Positions 33,922 through 43,061 of a stretch of 64,000 nucleotides of DNA are shown piece by piece. The translations under genes were made by a program, and so were the position numbers. This stretch comes from a bacterium (GTDB lineage Bacteria > Planctomycetota > Planctomycetia > Pirellulales > Pirellulaceae), in NCBI GenBank assembly GCA_030430075.1, contig JAUIGN010000044.1, forward strand, positions 1-64,000, given 5' to 3'. The notes beneath the pieces were generated by a model. It was given only the letters and a program-made list of their open reading frames with translations, did no database searches and had not been told where the DNA came from. Every line of letters starts with the position of its first letter. Positions within the stretch are counted from its first letter, which is position 1.

Positions 33922-34868
33922 ATGCCAGCCACTCCGTGGTCGTCGAGGACACCTATGCCGAGGCGTTTCGCAGCCTGTTTGCAGAGGTCGTCATTACCGC
34001 GCGGGATCGCAAATGGCTCGATCACGCCGCTCATGCCGCGACCGGGCACGCATCCAGCACAATCATGTGTGACTGCGAGGCGGGCGTGGACCGCTACGTC
34101 GGTCCCGGGGGAGACGAATCGTATGCCACTCCGGATGGCCGCCCGGGAGTGATCGTTCAGTTTCACGTGCCCCGGTTTCGCAAGGATCGGGTCGCTGCCC
34201 TGGAGAAAGCGCTGCTGGCCCGGCTCAGCCAGAACGTCTTGACCTGCCCGACCGCCCGCTGCTTCGGCGCCACCGAGACCAAACCGTACTTCAGGTTGGG
34301 AAGAAAGATTGCCTTCTTCGGCGACGGGTTCGAACATCGGGAAACACGGCACGGACGCAGCATGTGGGTCATCCCGACGATGGGCGGTGAGTTTCTCATC
34401 GATCGGCGGTTCGGTTACCAGGATGGCGTGATGGGCGGAAACCTGTGGTTCATGGCCGAGACCGAGGATGCCGCCATCACAGCCGCGGAAGAGGCCGTTG
34501 CGGCAACCGCTGCGACACCCGGCGTGATTACCACGTTTCCAGGCGGCATCGCCGCCAGTGCCTCCAAAGCAGGGAGCCGTTACCCGTTCCTGTTCGCCAG
34601 CACCTACGAAGCGTTCTGCCCGACGCTCAGGAACAAGCTGGGAAGCGAGTCGCGGGTCCCGGACGGCGTCAACTCGATTATGGAAATCATCATCAACGGT
34701 CGCGACCTGGAGTCCGTGCGGCAGGCGACGATGGCCTCCATTGATGCAGCCACGCAGGTGCCCGGCATGCGGCGGATCTCTGCCGGCAACTACGGCGGCC
34801 GGCTGGGCAAGAGCTTCATCTACCTTCGCCCCGAATCCGCCGCCGCGCACGCTGCCGCCGCACCGTAA
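33918..34868 (+). CDS. ftr: Formylmethanofuran-tetrahydromethanopterin formyltransferase
   Basis: The 316-residue enzyme moves a formyl group between methanofuran and tetrahydromethanopterin in the C1 pathway shared by methanogens, methylotrophs and planctomycetes. Recognisable blocks include VEDTYAEAFRSLFAEVVITA, CDCEAGVDRYVG, PGVIVQFHVPRF, LTCPTARCFGA, DGVMGGNLWFMAE and NSIMEIIINGRDLESVRQAT. The start is GTG 33918 inside the overlap GTGA with the previous gene. Other genes of the pathway are not in this window. Confidence 0.92.
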   Translation: MNASHSVVVEDTYAEAFRSLFAEVVITARDRKWLDHAAHAATGHASSTIMCDCEAGVDRYVGPGGDESYATPDGRPGVIVQFHVPRFRKDRVAALEKALLARLSQNVLTCPTARCFGATETKPYFRLGRKIAFFGDGFEHRETRHGRSMWVIPTMGGEFLIDRRFGYQDGVMGGNLWFMAETEDAAITAAEEAVAATAATPGVITTFPGGIAASASKAGSRYPFLFASTYEAFCPTLRNKLGSESRVPDGVNSIMEIIINGRDLESVRQATMASIDAATQVPGMRRISAGNYGGRLGKSFIYLRPESAAAHAAAAP

Positions 34869-34940
34869 GAACGGGTCGTCCCGGTCACAGCCGGGTTCGA
34901 AACAGGCGAAGGCGCTGGTCAGCGCGCCGGCGGCCTGACC

Positions 34941-34978
34941 AAAAAAACAGCCGGACTACCAATCAGGCAGTCCGGCTG
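34941..34978 (-). terminator. Rho-independent terminator for the small cytochrome gene
   Basis: On the reverse strand CAGCCGGACT (34978-34969) pairs with AGTCCGGCTG (34957-34948) and is followed by seven T. It lies 36 bp after the stop of the leftward cytochrome gene and also separates it from ftr. Confidence 0.9.
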
Positions 34979-35013
34979 ATGCTCGTCAGAAGTTACGAAT
35001 CTGCTGTCAGCGA

Positions 35014-35397
35014 CTACTCAGCCGCCGGCAGATCACCTGCTTCCATCCGTTCTGCAAACGTCTTACCGCTCGCGGACTTCAGCTTGCCGGCTTCCTCGAA
35101 AGCCTTCTCGATCTTGGCTTCCAGCTTGTCCGGATCGCCCTTCAACTCCTTGTAATCGTCCTTGGTGACGAACTTGGAGAGCGCCTGACCGTACTCGTTC
35201 CGCTCAGACTTCTTCTTCTTTTCGACGTGGCAGAGGTTGCACTTGGCGGCCTTGGCGGCGGCAGCAACCTTCGAGTCCTTATAGGTCTTGGCGAACTGCT
35301 TGTTAAAAGCAGGCAATGCCGTTGCATTCTCAACACTGGCCGCGGTAATGGTGACGGCGACGACCGCTACCAATAGAAAGAGTCCCAATCTCTTCAT
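35014..35397 (-). CDS. Small periplasmic monohaem cytochrome c-like protein
   Basis: The 127-residue precursor starts at ATG 35397, with a perfect AGGAGG upstream. It has a signal peptide (MKRLGLFLLVAVVAVTITAA), one haem motif CNLCH (about residues 54-58) followed by a run of lysines (VEKKKKSER), and a helical tail. It should be an electron carrier or a haem-tethered protein. It has its own terminator, so it is a single-gene unit. Confidence 0.82.
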   Translation of the reverse strand: MKRLGLFLLVAVVAVTITAASVENATALPAFNKQFAKTYKDSKVAAAAKAAKCNLCHVEKKKKSERNEYGQALSKFVTKDDYKELKGDPDKLEAKIEKAFEEAGKLKSASGKTFAERMEAGDLPAAE

Positions 35398-35942
35398 TCT
35401 GAACCTCCTGAAGTAAAGCAACTAATCGACGGGGTTAACACACGCGGTGGGAAAAACTCAAACGCGGGGGCGCGTTGGGGCAGGTGCTACAATGGTAATT
35501 GCTGTCGGCCGAGTGTCAAGGTACGGGTTCCACGGGTCGTGGGACAGATTGTCGCAGCGTTACATGGGGAAAGTGCAGCCATTGGCAAAGCCAGCCCCGC
35601 GAAGATCCAATGTCGTTTGCCGAGCAATCGTTGGCCATGTTTCGGCAACCGCCACACCGTGATCGGCCGCCTCCGCCTGCCGAGAGACCGTAAATCGCTT
35701 TTACAAGGACACTTAGAGCGGCGAGCGCGGAATATTCGTGAGCGAATAACGATTGAGGGCAGGTCGTTATCTTGCAATCGCTTGCAACGGACTTGCCCAA
35801 AGCGCCGCGCAAAGCCGCCAAGAAATCCGGCTCGGCGCCATGCGCGCCGTCGTGGATGCCCGCAACCTCCAAGCGGACAGTACGCCGGGCGGCCTCCTTG
35901 AATCCGGGGATCGCAGGTGTCCATTTTCCTCGCTTGATTCGT
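35398..35942. other. No gene seen, about 545 bp
   Basis: Frames on both strands are Arg-rich without motifs. The left end must hold the promoter of the small cytochrome gene. Confidence 0.5.
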
Positions 35943-35970
35943 TTGACTCGCTTCTCCCGCATCCTATGTT
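35943..35970 (+). promoter_or_regulatory. Sigma-70-like promoter of a candidate small RNA
   Basis: TTGACT at 35943-35948 and TATGTT at 35965-35970 are separated by 16 bp. Transcription would begin near 35976. Confidence 0.5.
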
Positions 35971-35975
35971 TGAAT

Positions 35976-36058
35976 GCACTTGTCGCCCCTGGGGAGAGGC
36001 GCAAGGGCATGTGCGCGGCGGGGAAGCGAAGAGCTTGAGGGGACCCCGCCGCGTTTTT
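35976..36058 (+). ncRNA. Candidate small RNA of about 83 nt with intrinsic terminator
   Basis: Downstream of the promoter the RNA can form a 5' stem closed by GCAC (35976-35979) and GTGC, with an inner CGCC/GGCG stem, and a 3' hairpin in which CGCGGCGGGG (36014-36023) pairs perfectly with CCCCGCCGCG (36044-36053), followed by TTTTTCT. No protein-coding gene on this strand ends here, so the terminator needs an RNA to explain it. It stands 74 bp beyond the stop of the leftward cheB. No known RNA family is recognised. Confidence 0.5.
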
Positions 36059-36131
36059 CTATTTCTTGCCGGCGCCGCTTGTCCATCGGACGGAATCGTC
36101 ACCGGCAGCGCAGCCGCGGCGGCAACGCCGG

Positions 36132-37211
36132 TCAGCGATGAGACCGTTGCCGGGCGAATCGTTGGATCCGCTCGGCGATCTGCTGCACGGCGAGCGTTTC
36201 GTCGACGACGTTTGCCCGGACGGCGGCCCCCGGCATGCCGAAGATCACCGACGTCGCCCGATCCTGGGCAATCACCGTCCCCTGGCATTCTCTGACGCGC
36301 CGCAACCCAGCCACGCCGTCTTCCCCCATTCCGGTCATGATCACGGCCAGCGTATCTCGGCCGAAGGCATTTGCGGCGGACTCAAAGAGGTAGCTCGCCG
36401 ATGGCCGAAAACCGCCGAGCGGCGGGGACTCGGAAATCTCGATCCGCCCTGATCGGGAGACTCCCAAGTGACCGTCTTCCGGCGCGACATAGACGCTGCC
36501 GGCCGCCAGCAATTCGCCCCGTTGTGCCGTTGTCACTCGCGGTGGAACGGTAACGTTGAGCCACTCCGCAAAGCCCTCGGTAAACCCCTTGGCGATATGC
36601 TGCACACAAAGAATGGGGAGCGGAAAGTCGTTCGGCAAACCAGCCAGGACCTGTTGAATGGCAGGCGGGCCGCCAGTTGAAGCGGCGATAGCGACCACCG
36701 CTGGCGGCGGTGGCGTTTCGTCCGGCGGCGCGGTCCACGACAGGTCGGAACTTCCGCCGGACGCGGGCTGCTCAATCGCCGGCGCCGGCACCTGGCTGAG
36801 GTGCCGTACGACCTTGACGTCGGCCATCAATTTCACGGTCGCCACCAGATCGGCGCATTCCGCGTCGTAGTTGCCGGAGCCGGGGCCGGCCGGTTTTCGC
36901 ACCAGGGTCAGCGCTCCCGCGCGCAGGGCACGCATGCTGGTCGCCACCTGATCGACCGTCGTGCTGGAGGAGACGATCACGATCGGAGTGGGGTGCGAGA
37001 TCATGATCTGCTTGGTCGCATCAAAGCCGCTGATGCCCGGCATGTGGATGTCCATCGTGATCACATCGGGCGCCAGCCGAGCGGTCATCTGGACGGCTTC
37101 CGCACCGTTGCCCGCCTCCCCGATCACGGTCAGCTCATCATCGCGGCGGATCATGTCGACCAACAATGCGCGCGCGGTGGGCGAGTCGTCAACAACCAGA
37201 ACGCGAAGCAT
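36132..37211 (-). CDS. cheB: Chemotaxis protein-glutamate methylesterase CheB
   Basis: The 359-residue protein has a receiver domain (LRVLVVDDSPTARALL, phosphorylated Asp54 in ITMDIHMPG) and a C-terminal methylesterase domain with the catalytic triad in AIAASTGGP, CVQHIAKGF and MTGMGEDGVAG. It removes methyl groups from receptors. ATG 37211 starts the receiver domain as usual; a TTG 11 codons earlier is possible. It is the last gene of the chemosensory operon, 39 bp after cheA. Confidence 0.92.
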   Translation of the reverse strand: MLRVLVVDDSPTARALLVDMIRRDDELTVIGEAGNGAEAVQMTARLAPDVITMDIHMPGISGFDATKQIMISHPTPIVIVSSSTTVDQVATSMRALRAGALTLVRKPAGPGSGNYDAECADLVATVKLMADVKVVRHLSQVPAPAIEQPASGGSSDLSWTAPPDETPPPPAVVAIAASTGGPPAIQQVLAGLPNDFPLPILCVQHIAKGFTEGFAEWLNVTVPPRVTTAQRGELLAAGSVYVAPEDGHLGVSRSGRIEISESPPLGGFRPSASYLFESAANAFGRDTLAVIMTGMGEDGVAGLRRVRECQGTVIAQDRATSVIFGMPGAAVRANVVDETLAVQQIAERIQRFARQRSHR

Positions 37212-37250
37212 AGGGGAGTTCTCGGAAGGGGAGTTCCGCGTCAACGAGCG

Positions 37251-39959
37251 TCAGAGCAATTGGTGGATTGTCTCAACGAGCCCGTGACTCTCAAATTCTT
37301 TCTTGACGATATAGCCGTCGGCACCGGCCTGCAGTCCGCGCGCCTTGTCTTCGTCCGTGGCACGAGACGTTACCAGGATCACGGGCGTCTTCGCCAATCG
37401 CTTGGACTTTCTAATCGCCTCGGTCAATCCGAATCCATTCATCCTGGGCATGTCGACGTCGCTGACAACGAGGTCGAATTGGCCCTGGTCCAGTTTCTCC
37501 AAAGCGAACCGTCCGTCGGCCGCAGTCTGCACGTTGAAACCGGCCGATTCGAGAATCGCCTGCATCAAAGCGCGGGTGGTCACCGAGTCATCCACGACCA
37601 GCAGGCGCGGCGGTGTCTCTTGCGATTGGGTCACCTGCACGGTCACGAGCGGCGTGTACGATTCGGTATTGAGCTGGGTGCGCATGAAGTTGGCGGCGTT
37701 GAGCACGAGTGCAGTTTCTCCAGACGGCAGCAGCGTGCCGCCAGAGATGTGGCGGACATGGCGAATTCTGCGCCCCAGATGCTTGATCGTGATTTCCTGC
37801 TCCGCCAGCAGTTCGTCGACGATCGTGGCGGTCGCGATTTGGCCCGACCCCATGATGATGACCAGCAGCTTCGCGGCCTCGGAGTCGGTCTCGTCGCCCT
37901 CCATCCCCAGTGTCTCTGTCAGGCGTGAGATCGGAATTGGGGTCCCCCCCAGCGTCAACATATGCCGCCGGCCAACGGAAGAGACATCACTGGGGTCGAT
38001 GCGCACGATCTGCTGCACGCTCACCGTGGGAATTGCATAGGTTTGGTTGCCGGCGCGGACCATGATGGCCCGTGTGGTCGTCAGGGTCAGCGGCAGATTC
38101 AAGGTAAAACGGGATCCCCGGCCGGCCGCAAACGAAAGGTCGACGGACCCCTGCAGGGCCTCGATCTGCGCCTGCACCACATCCAGGCCGACGCCCCGCC
38201 CGGAGATATTGGTGACGGTTGACGCGGTCGAGAAGCCCGCCATGAAAACAAGTTGCGCGACGGCATGATCGTCCTGGGGCTCCGGCAATCCCTTGGAGCG
38301 GGCCTTCTCGCGAATCCGCTGAATGTCAAAGCCCCGGCCATCGTCTTCCACGACAATTTCGACCTGGGCACCTCGCAACGACGCAGAGACCGTCAGTTGG
38401 GCCTCGGCCGGCTTGCCGGCTGCCAATCGCTGCTCGGGCGGTTCGATGCCATGGTCCACACCGTTGCGGACGAGGTGCATCAAGGGGTCCTTCAGCCCCT
38501 CGAGGATCGCTCGATCCAATTCCACATCCTTGCCGCCGATCTTCAGCGCCACCTGCTTGCCCGTGCTGCGAGCGACATCGCGAACGGCCCGATCCAGACC
38601 GCCACAGGCTTCGGCAAACGGCAACATGCGGACCCGGTGGACCTCGTCCTCCAACGCGGTGCAGGCTTGATTCAACAGTCCCCCGTCGCGCGACAACTGC
38701 ATTCCCAGGCGGTCGAGCCCCCGTTCCAGGCGAGCAAGCGCCTGGCGGTTCAGGTTGATCGTCTCCAGAATGTGTTGAACTTCTGCCAGGCCGGCCTGCG
38801 CTTCTCGATTCGTGAGCACTTCGATCGGCTTCGCGGCCGCCCGCCATTCTCGCCGGCAATCGGCCGCGATCTGGCGCAGGTCCTCGATGTCGCCGACCCG
38901 CGATTGGATCCTCCGCCGGGCAACCAGCAGTTCGCCGCTCTGAGCCAACAACGTATCCAGCTTTTCTGCCGCGACGCGTACCGAGCCGGTGGCGGTGCGG
39001 GAAGTCGCCGACGGCGCGGCGGACGCTGGACGGCCAGCCGGCAGCGGGGTCTCAGCGGCGTCGGGCGGAGCGGCAGCGGCCGACTGGGGTGCCGGCGGCG
39101 TCACGGCCTCCTTGGAACTCGACCGCTTCTTGGCCGCTTTCTTGGCCGCTTTCTTGACCACCTTTTTGGTCACCTTGCGGCTGGCCTTCTTTCGCGATTT
39201 TCGTGGCCCTTTCCTGGCCGATTTCCTGGTCGCCTTCTTTGTGGCCGCGGGAACATTTCGCTCTGCTGCCGGCGCTTCGCCGCGCGGTGTAACAGACGAC
39301 TCGGCGTCCGCCCTGGAACGCGTTGCATCGGTCTCGGCTTCCGCTGCGCCGTCCTGCTCCGCAGCGCCCGCACTTGCCGGCGCCTGCTCAGATGCTGCTT
39401 CTGATCCGGATGTTGATTCCGATTTGGATTCCGGGCCTGATTCAGTTGCTGCCGGCGGCTCGAGTTCGACTTCCGGCTCAACCTCCCCAGCCGCGGGTGA
39501 GGGCCGGCTGTCCTCCGGCGTCGCGGCGGCGGCCGCCCCGGGCGAAAAATCGCCGGCGGCTGCGGCGGTCAGGTCAGGCAACAACTCGTGGAGCGGCGAA
39601 TCTGCCAGATCGCTCGACTCACGCAAGCGGTTGCCGGCGTCTTCGATACCGTCAATCCCCTTGAACAGAACCACGTAGTGTGCGGGCGTCAGCTCCAGCG
39701 TCCCGTCGCGGGCGGCGCCCAGCACCTCTTCCATCTGGTGGCAGACCTTCTCAATCAACTCGACGTTGACAGCTCGCGAGGCGCCTTTCAAACTGTGCGC
39801 GGCGCGGAACAGTAGATTGAACAACTCGGGCCGCTCGTCGGCCGCAGGCCCATCCTCCATGGCAAGCAGGTTTCGATTCAGCGCGTCGACGTGATCCTGG
39901 AGTTCTTCCAGGTAGGTCGCCATCAAGCGCCGCGCCAGTTTCTCTCGATCTACCATCAT
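37251..39959 (-). CDS. cheA: Hybrid chemotaxis histidine kinase CheA with C-terminal receiver
   Basis: The 902-residue protein has an N-terminal Hpt domain with His55 in RAAHSLKGASRA, a long linker (130-320), dimerisation and ATPase domains (VDHGIEPPEQR, DDGRGFD, GRGVGLDVV), a CheW-like domain and a receiver domain at about 780-902 (LLVVDDSVTTRAL, VVSDVDMPRMNGF). There is no P2 domain. The linker first is Glu/Ala-rich (150-215), then extremely basic (241-283), with lysine or arginine in over half the positions (KKATRKSARKGPRKSRKKAS), similar to histone H1-like tails. The built-in receiver may replace CheY or act as a phosphate sink; no separate CheY gene is seen. Confidence 0.92.
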   Translation of the reverse strand: MMVDREKLARRLMATYLEELQDHVDALNRNLLAMEDGPAADERPELFNLLFRAAHSLKGASRAVNVELIEKVCHQMEEVLGAARDGTLELTPAHYVVLFKGIDGIEDAGNRLRESSDLADSPLHELLPDLTAAAAGDFSPGAAAAATPEDSRPSPAAGEVEPEVELEPPAATESGPESKSESTSGSEAASEQAPASAGAAEQDGAAEAETDATRSRADAESSVTPRGEAPAAERNVPAATKKATRKSARKGPRKSRKKASRKVTKKVVKKAAKKAAKKRSSSKEAVTPPAPQSAAAAPPDAAETPLPAGRPASAAPSATSRTATGSVRVAAEKLDTLLAQSGELLVARRRIQSRVGDIEDLRQIAADCRREWRAAAKPIEVLTNREAQAGLAEVQHILETINLNRQALARLERGLDRLGMQLSRDGGLLNQACTALEDEVHRVRMLPFAEACGGLDRAVRDVARSTGKQVALKIGGKDVELDRAILEGLKDPLMHLVRNGVDHGIEPPEQRLAAGKPAEAQLTVSASLRGAQVEIVVEDDGRGFDIQRIREKARSKGLPEPQDDHAVAQLVFMAGFSTASTVTNISGRGVGLDVVQAQIEALQGSVDLSFAAGRGSRFTLNLPLTLTTTRAIMVRAGNQTYAIPTVSVQQIVRIDPSDVSSVGRRHMLTLGGTPIPISRLTETLGMEGDETDSEAAKLLVIIMGSGQIATATIVDELLAEQEITIKHLGRRIRHVRHISGGTLLPSGETALVLNAANFMRTQLNTESYTPLVTVQVTQSQETPPRLLVVDDSVTTRALMQAILESAGFNVQTAADGRFALEKLDQGQFDLVVSDVDMPRMNGFGLTEAIRKSKRLAKTPVILVTSRATDEDKARGLQAGADGYIVKKEFESHGLVETIHQLL

Positions 39960-40005
39960 CTCGCCAGTTTCGCCTGTAGGTCGTTTCCGCCGGCCGCCCC
40001 GTCGC

Positions 40006-42423
40006 TCAGGACGTTAGTGCCGCCAACTCGTCGCTGAGCGCATTCAGGCTATGTGCCGACGCTTCAATTTGACGGATCGCCTCGACGTTTTGTTGCGTCA
40101 CGCGATCAATATTCTTGATCGCTTCGTTCAACTGGATCACGCCTGTGGCTTGTTGCCCCGAGGAAGCAGAGATCTGCGTCGCCGTGCGTGCGGATTGGCT
40201 GAGCATCTCTTCCAGGGTGCGGATCGTGTCGCCCGTTTGCGTGACTACATCGCCGGCCTGGTTGACGGAGTCGGTCCCCTTTTCAATGGAGAGCACGGCG
40301 GTATTCATGGCATGTTGGATCTCGCCGAGGATCTGGCGCACCTGGGTTGTCGCTTTCTTGGACTGTTCGGCCAGCGCCTTGACTTCGCTGGCAACCACGG
40401 CAAAGCCTTTGCCGTGCTCGCCGGCACGCGACGCTTCGACCGCAGCGTTCAAGGCCAGCACATTCGTCTGTTCGGCGATGTCGCTGACCGTCGCGATGAT
40501 CTCGCCGATTGCCTGGGCGCGTTCGGCGAGCGAAAGGATATTTTGCGCGATCGACTGCACCTGTTCGCGAACGGTATTCATCGACGCGACGGATTCCTCG
40601 ACGGCCTTACGCCCGGCCTTACCAACGGTGTCTGCCTGCTTGGCCGCCTCCGCCACGATACCGGCCCGGTGCACGGCTTGATCGGCGGTCTGCGATACTT
40701 CATCGACGGTGGCCACGGTTTGTGATACGGCAGCCGCCTGTTGCTGGGCCCCGGTCGCCTGTTGCGTCGTGGTTGCCAGAATATCCCGCGTGCCTGCGGC
40801 CAGGCGGCTAACGGCGTCGCGAATCGCGGCGAACAGATCCTCGCGCTGCTGTTCGGCCCGCTTCCGCTCCGTGATGTCCTGCATGGTCGCGATATACAGG
40901 CGTTCCCCCATGTGATCCATTTCCGTGACCCGCAGGGAGAGAGGAAGCTGCTGGCCATCCTGGCGAAATCCGTCCACTTCCGATTCGCCGCCGATCTGGC
41001 GGGTTTCACCGCGTGCCAGATCGCTTGGCTCGTAACGGATGTTTTCGTTATAGAGTGCCGGCACCAGCACGGACGCCTTCTTGCCGACGATGTCGCGCCG
41101 CTGCGTGCCGAAGAGCCGTTCCGTTGCTTCGTTGCAGGAAAGGATGTTGCCGCGCTCGTCAATCGTAATCAAGGCGTCGGCGGTGGAGTTGAAGATCGCC
41201 TGCGTGCGCGCCTCTTGCGCCGACGTATGGTCGATCATCTGGCGGAGACTCGTGGTCATGTCTCCCAGTGATCCGTACAGCGCTTTGACTTCGCCCAGCG
41301 GCGTCACCTTGGGCAATTCGGTTTCCAGGTCACCGGCGGCGATTTGGTTGGCCGCCCGGGTCAACATTTCCAGGGGCGCGGTGATGCCGCCGGAGACCAG
41401 GAAGGCCATGAACCCGGCTGCTCCCAGGACGATCAGCCCGACCCACAGAAACGACCACGCCAGCGAGCGTGCCTGGCGCAAGGCGTGGCTGGCCTCGACG
41501 CTGGAAGCGACCAGCCAGAAGCGTGATTGATCGGTGCTGTCGTAATAGACCTTCTGGTATGTCGCCAGCACGCCGGCGCCGCCCTGCTCGCTGTCGGAAA
41601 TGTACTGCTTGAAACTTTCGCTGGTCGACCGCATGGCTTCCGCCCGGACCGGATGATCTTCCTGGAAGTGGTCCATTTCCTTCTTGAATCGCTTGCTGTT
41701 GTCGCTGCAATACAGGTACATGCCGGTTTCGTCGACGATATCGACCAGCCCGAAACTGACTTCACGGGCGGCTCGGTTGAGAATCGTGTCGCCGTCAAGC
41801 GTGATCACGAACACGCCGCGGACTTTGCCCGTGGAATCAAAAACCGGCGTGCAAAAGCGAACGATGGGGTCCCCGCGTTCCAGGTGCATCGGCTCGACGT
41901 AACAGGTTCCTCCGGCCAAGGTCAACGCGCGGCGAAAGAACTCGCTGTTCGCCACATTCGCCAGGCCGGTGGTAACGCGTTGGATGTCTTCCCCAGAACG
42001 GCTCAACCGGATCACCGTTTCTCCGTCGATGTCAAAAAACTCGCAGGCACGCTGTTCGGCATGGACCTTCATCTCAGCGGTCAAGATCTCTCCCAATCGT
42101 TCCATCCACTCGTCCAGCGTCGACGATCCGACCGGGTCCACTTTGCCATCGTTGTCCCAGATACGAATGATCCCCGGAATCGGGGGAACCTGGGGCGTGT
42201 TGATCACGTCGCGCCGCGTGTCCTCGACCATTTTGCCGAGCAGGCTGGCTGCTCCGTTCGTCTCCGACATCACTTTGTCCAACGTGAGGTCGGTGATGAT
42301 CGTACTACTCTTGGAAAACGCGACCGTCGTCGTGATCGCCAAACACGCAATCAGGGCGATGCCGATCAGCAGACAGATCTGCCAGCGCAGTGAAATCGCA
42401 CTCAGTCGTTCGCGAAGCGTCAT
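40006..42423 (-). CDS. Methyl-accepting chemotaxis protein with sensor, HAMP, PAS and signalling domains
   Basis: The 805-residue receptor has a first membrane helix (about 14-36), a large periplasmic sensor region of Cache type up to about 325, a second helix (FLWVGLIVLGAAGFMAFLVS), HAMP (TAPLEMLTRAANQIAAGDLE), a PAS domain with its C-terminal cap (about 405-530, QDITERKRAEQQ) and the MCP helical hairpin with the tip IAEQTNVLALNAAVEASRAG and GFAVVASEVKALAEQS. GAGG lies ahead of ATG. The PAS between HAMP and the signalling tip suggests a second, cytoplasmic input. Confidence 0.92.
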   Translation of the reverse strand: MTLRERLSAISLRWQICLLIGIALIACLAITTTVAFSKSSTIITDLTLDKVMSETNGAASLLGKMVEDTRRDVINTPQVPPIPGIIRIWDNDGKVDPVGSSTLDEWMERLGEILTAEMKVHAEQRACEFFDIDGETVIRLSRSGEDIQRVTTGLANVANSEFFRRALTLAGGTCYVEPMHLERGDPIVRFCTPVFDSTGKVRGVFVITLDGDTILNRAAREVSFGLVDIVDETGMYLYCSDNSKRFKKEMDHFQEDHPVRAEAMRSTSESFKQYISDSEQGGAGVLATYQKVYYDSTDQSRFWLVASSVEASHALRQARSLAWSFLWVGLIVLGAAGFMAFLVSGGITAPLEMLTRAANQIAAGDLETELPKVTPLGEVKALYGSLGDMTTSLRQMIDHTSAQEARTQAIFNSTADALITIDERGNILSCNEATERLFGTQRRDIVGKKASVLVPALYNENIRYEPSDLARGETRQIGGESEVDGFRQDGQQLPLSLRVTEMDHMGERLYIATMQDITERKRAEQQREDLFAAIRDAVSRLAAGTRDILATTTQQATGAQQQAAAVSQTVATVDEVSQTADQAVHRAGIVAEAAKQADTVGKAGRKAVEESVASMNTVREQVQSIAQNILSLAERAQAIGEIIATVSDIAEQTNVLALNAAVEASRAGEHGKGFAVVASEVKALAEQSKKATTQVRQILGEIQHAMNTAVLSIEKGTDSVNQAGDVVTQTGDTIRTLEEMLSQSARTATQISASSGQQATGVIQLNEAIKNIDRVTQQNVEAIRQIEASAHSLNALSDELAALTS

Positions 42424-42446
42424 CTCATTACCTCAAAGATTGCAAC

Positions 42447-43061
42447 TCATGGTTCGTCGATCATCAGGCGTTCGTCAGCCAACAGGGCGGCTCCATTGAG
42501 CACCAGCGTGGCGTCTTCCGTGACTCCCCGCAGCAGATCACGCTGCAGGCCGGCCAGCGTTACGGAGAGGGGGAAGATGTCGTGCGTGTTGATCGACGTG
42601 ACCTCGTCCGCCTGATCAATCACAATCCCGAATTCGGCCCGGTCATCACCCAACACGAGAATCCAGGGTTCGTCCTCGGGCGTTCCCTCAATCTGAAACA
42701 GGTGGCACAAATCCATGATCGCCAGCACGTCACCGCGGAGGTTCGTGATGCCGCGGACGAAGGCCGGGCACCCGGGTACCTTGGTGATGGTGGTGACCCG
42801 CATCAGTTCCAGGATCATCGAAGTCTCCAACGCGTAACGCTCGCCCCCCATGCGAAACGTCAGGATCTCGATCAGATCTGCCTCGTCATCCTCGGTTGCC
42901 AACGGCACGGCAAGTTCCCGCGCCCGCTGGTCAAGGATCCGTCGCTGTTGCTCGGCCGAGTCGAGCCGTTTCGGATCGAGTGCCTCGCCGAGCTTTCGCA
43001 AGCGTCGCTTCGCATCCTCCCAATCGAAGGGCGTCTCCTGGCGCGGTGGGTTGGCGTTCAT
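42447..43061 (-). CDS. cheW: CheW-type coupling protein with N-terminal extension
   Basis: The 204-residue protein has a 60-residue charged N-terminal helix and a CheW domain (ILTFRMGGERYALETSMILE, GITNLRGDVLAIMDL). It couples receptors to CheA. Its ATG overlaps the cheR stop by 4 bp and it ends 23 bp before the MCP gene. Confidence 0.9.
   Translation of the reverse strand: MNANPPRQETPFDWEDAKRRLRKLGEALDPKRLDSAEQQRRILDQRARELAVPLATEDDEADLIEILTFRMGGERYALETSMILELMRVTTITKVPGCPAFVRGITNLRGDVLAIMDLCHLFQIEGTPEDEPWILVLGDDRAEFGIVIDQADEVTSINTHDIFPLSVTLAGLQRDLLRGVTEDATLVLNGAALLADERLMIDEP

Noticed and set aside
33900..34850. 316-codon reverse-strand frame
   Set aside because: Antisense of ftr, which has full family similarity.
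35447..35901. Protein-coding gene between the small cytochrome and cheB
   Set aside because: Several overlapping frames exist on both strands, all Arg-rich with no motif or ribosome site.
36801..37928. 375-codon plus-strand frame across cheB and cheA
   Set aside because: Shadow of two well supported genes; it even spans their junction.
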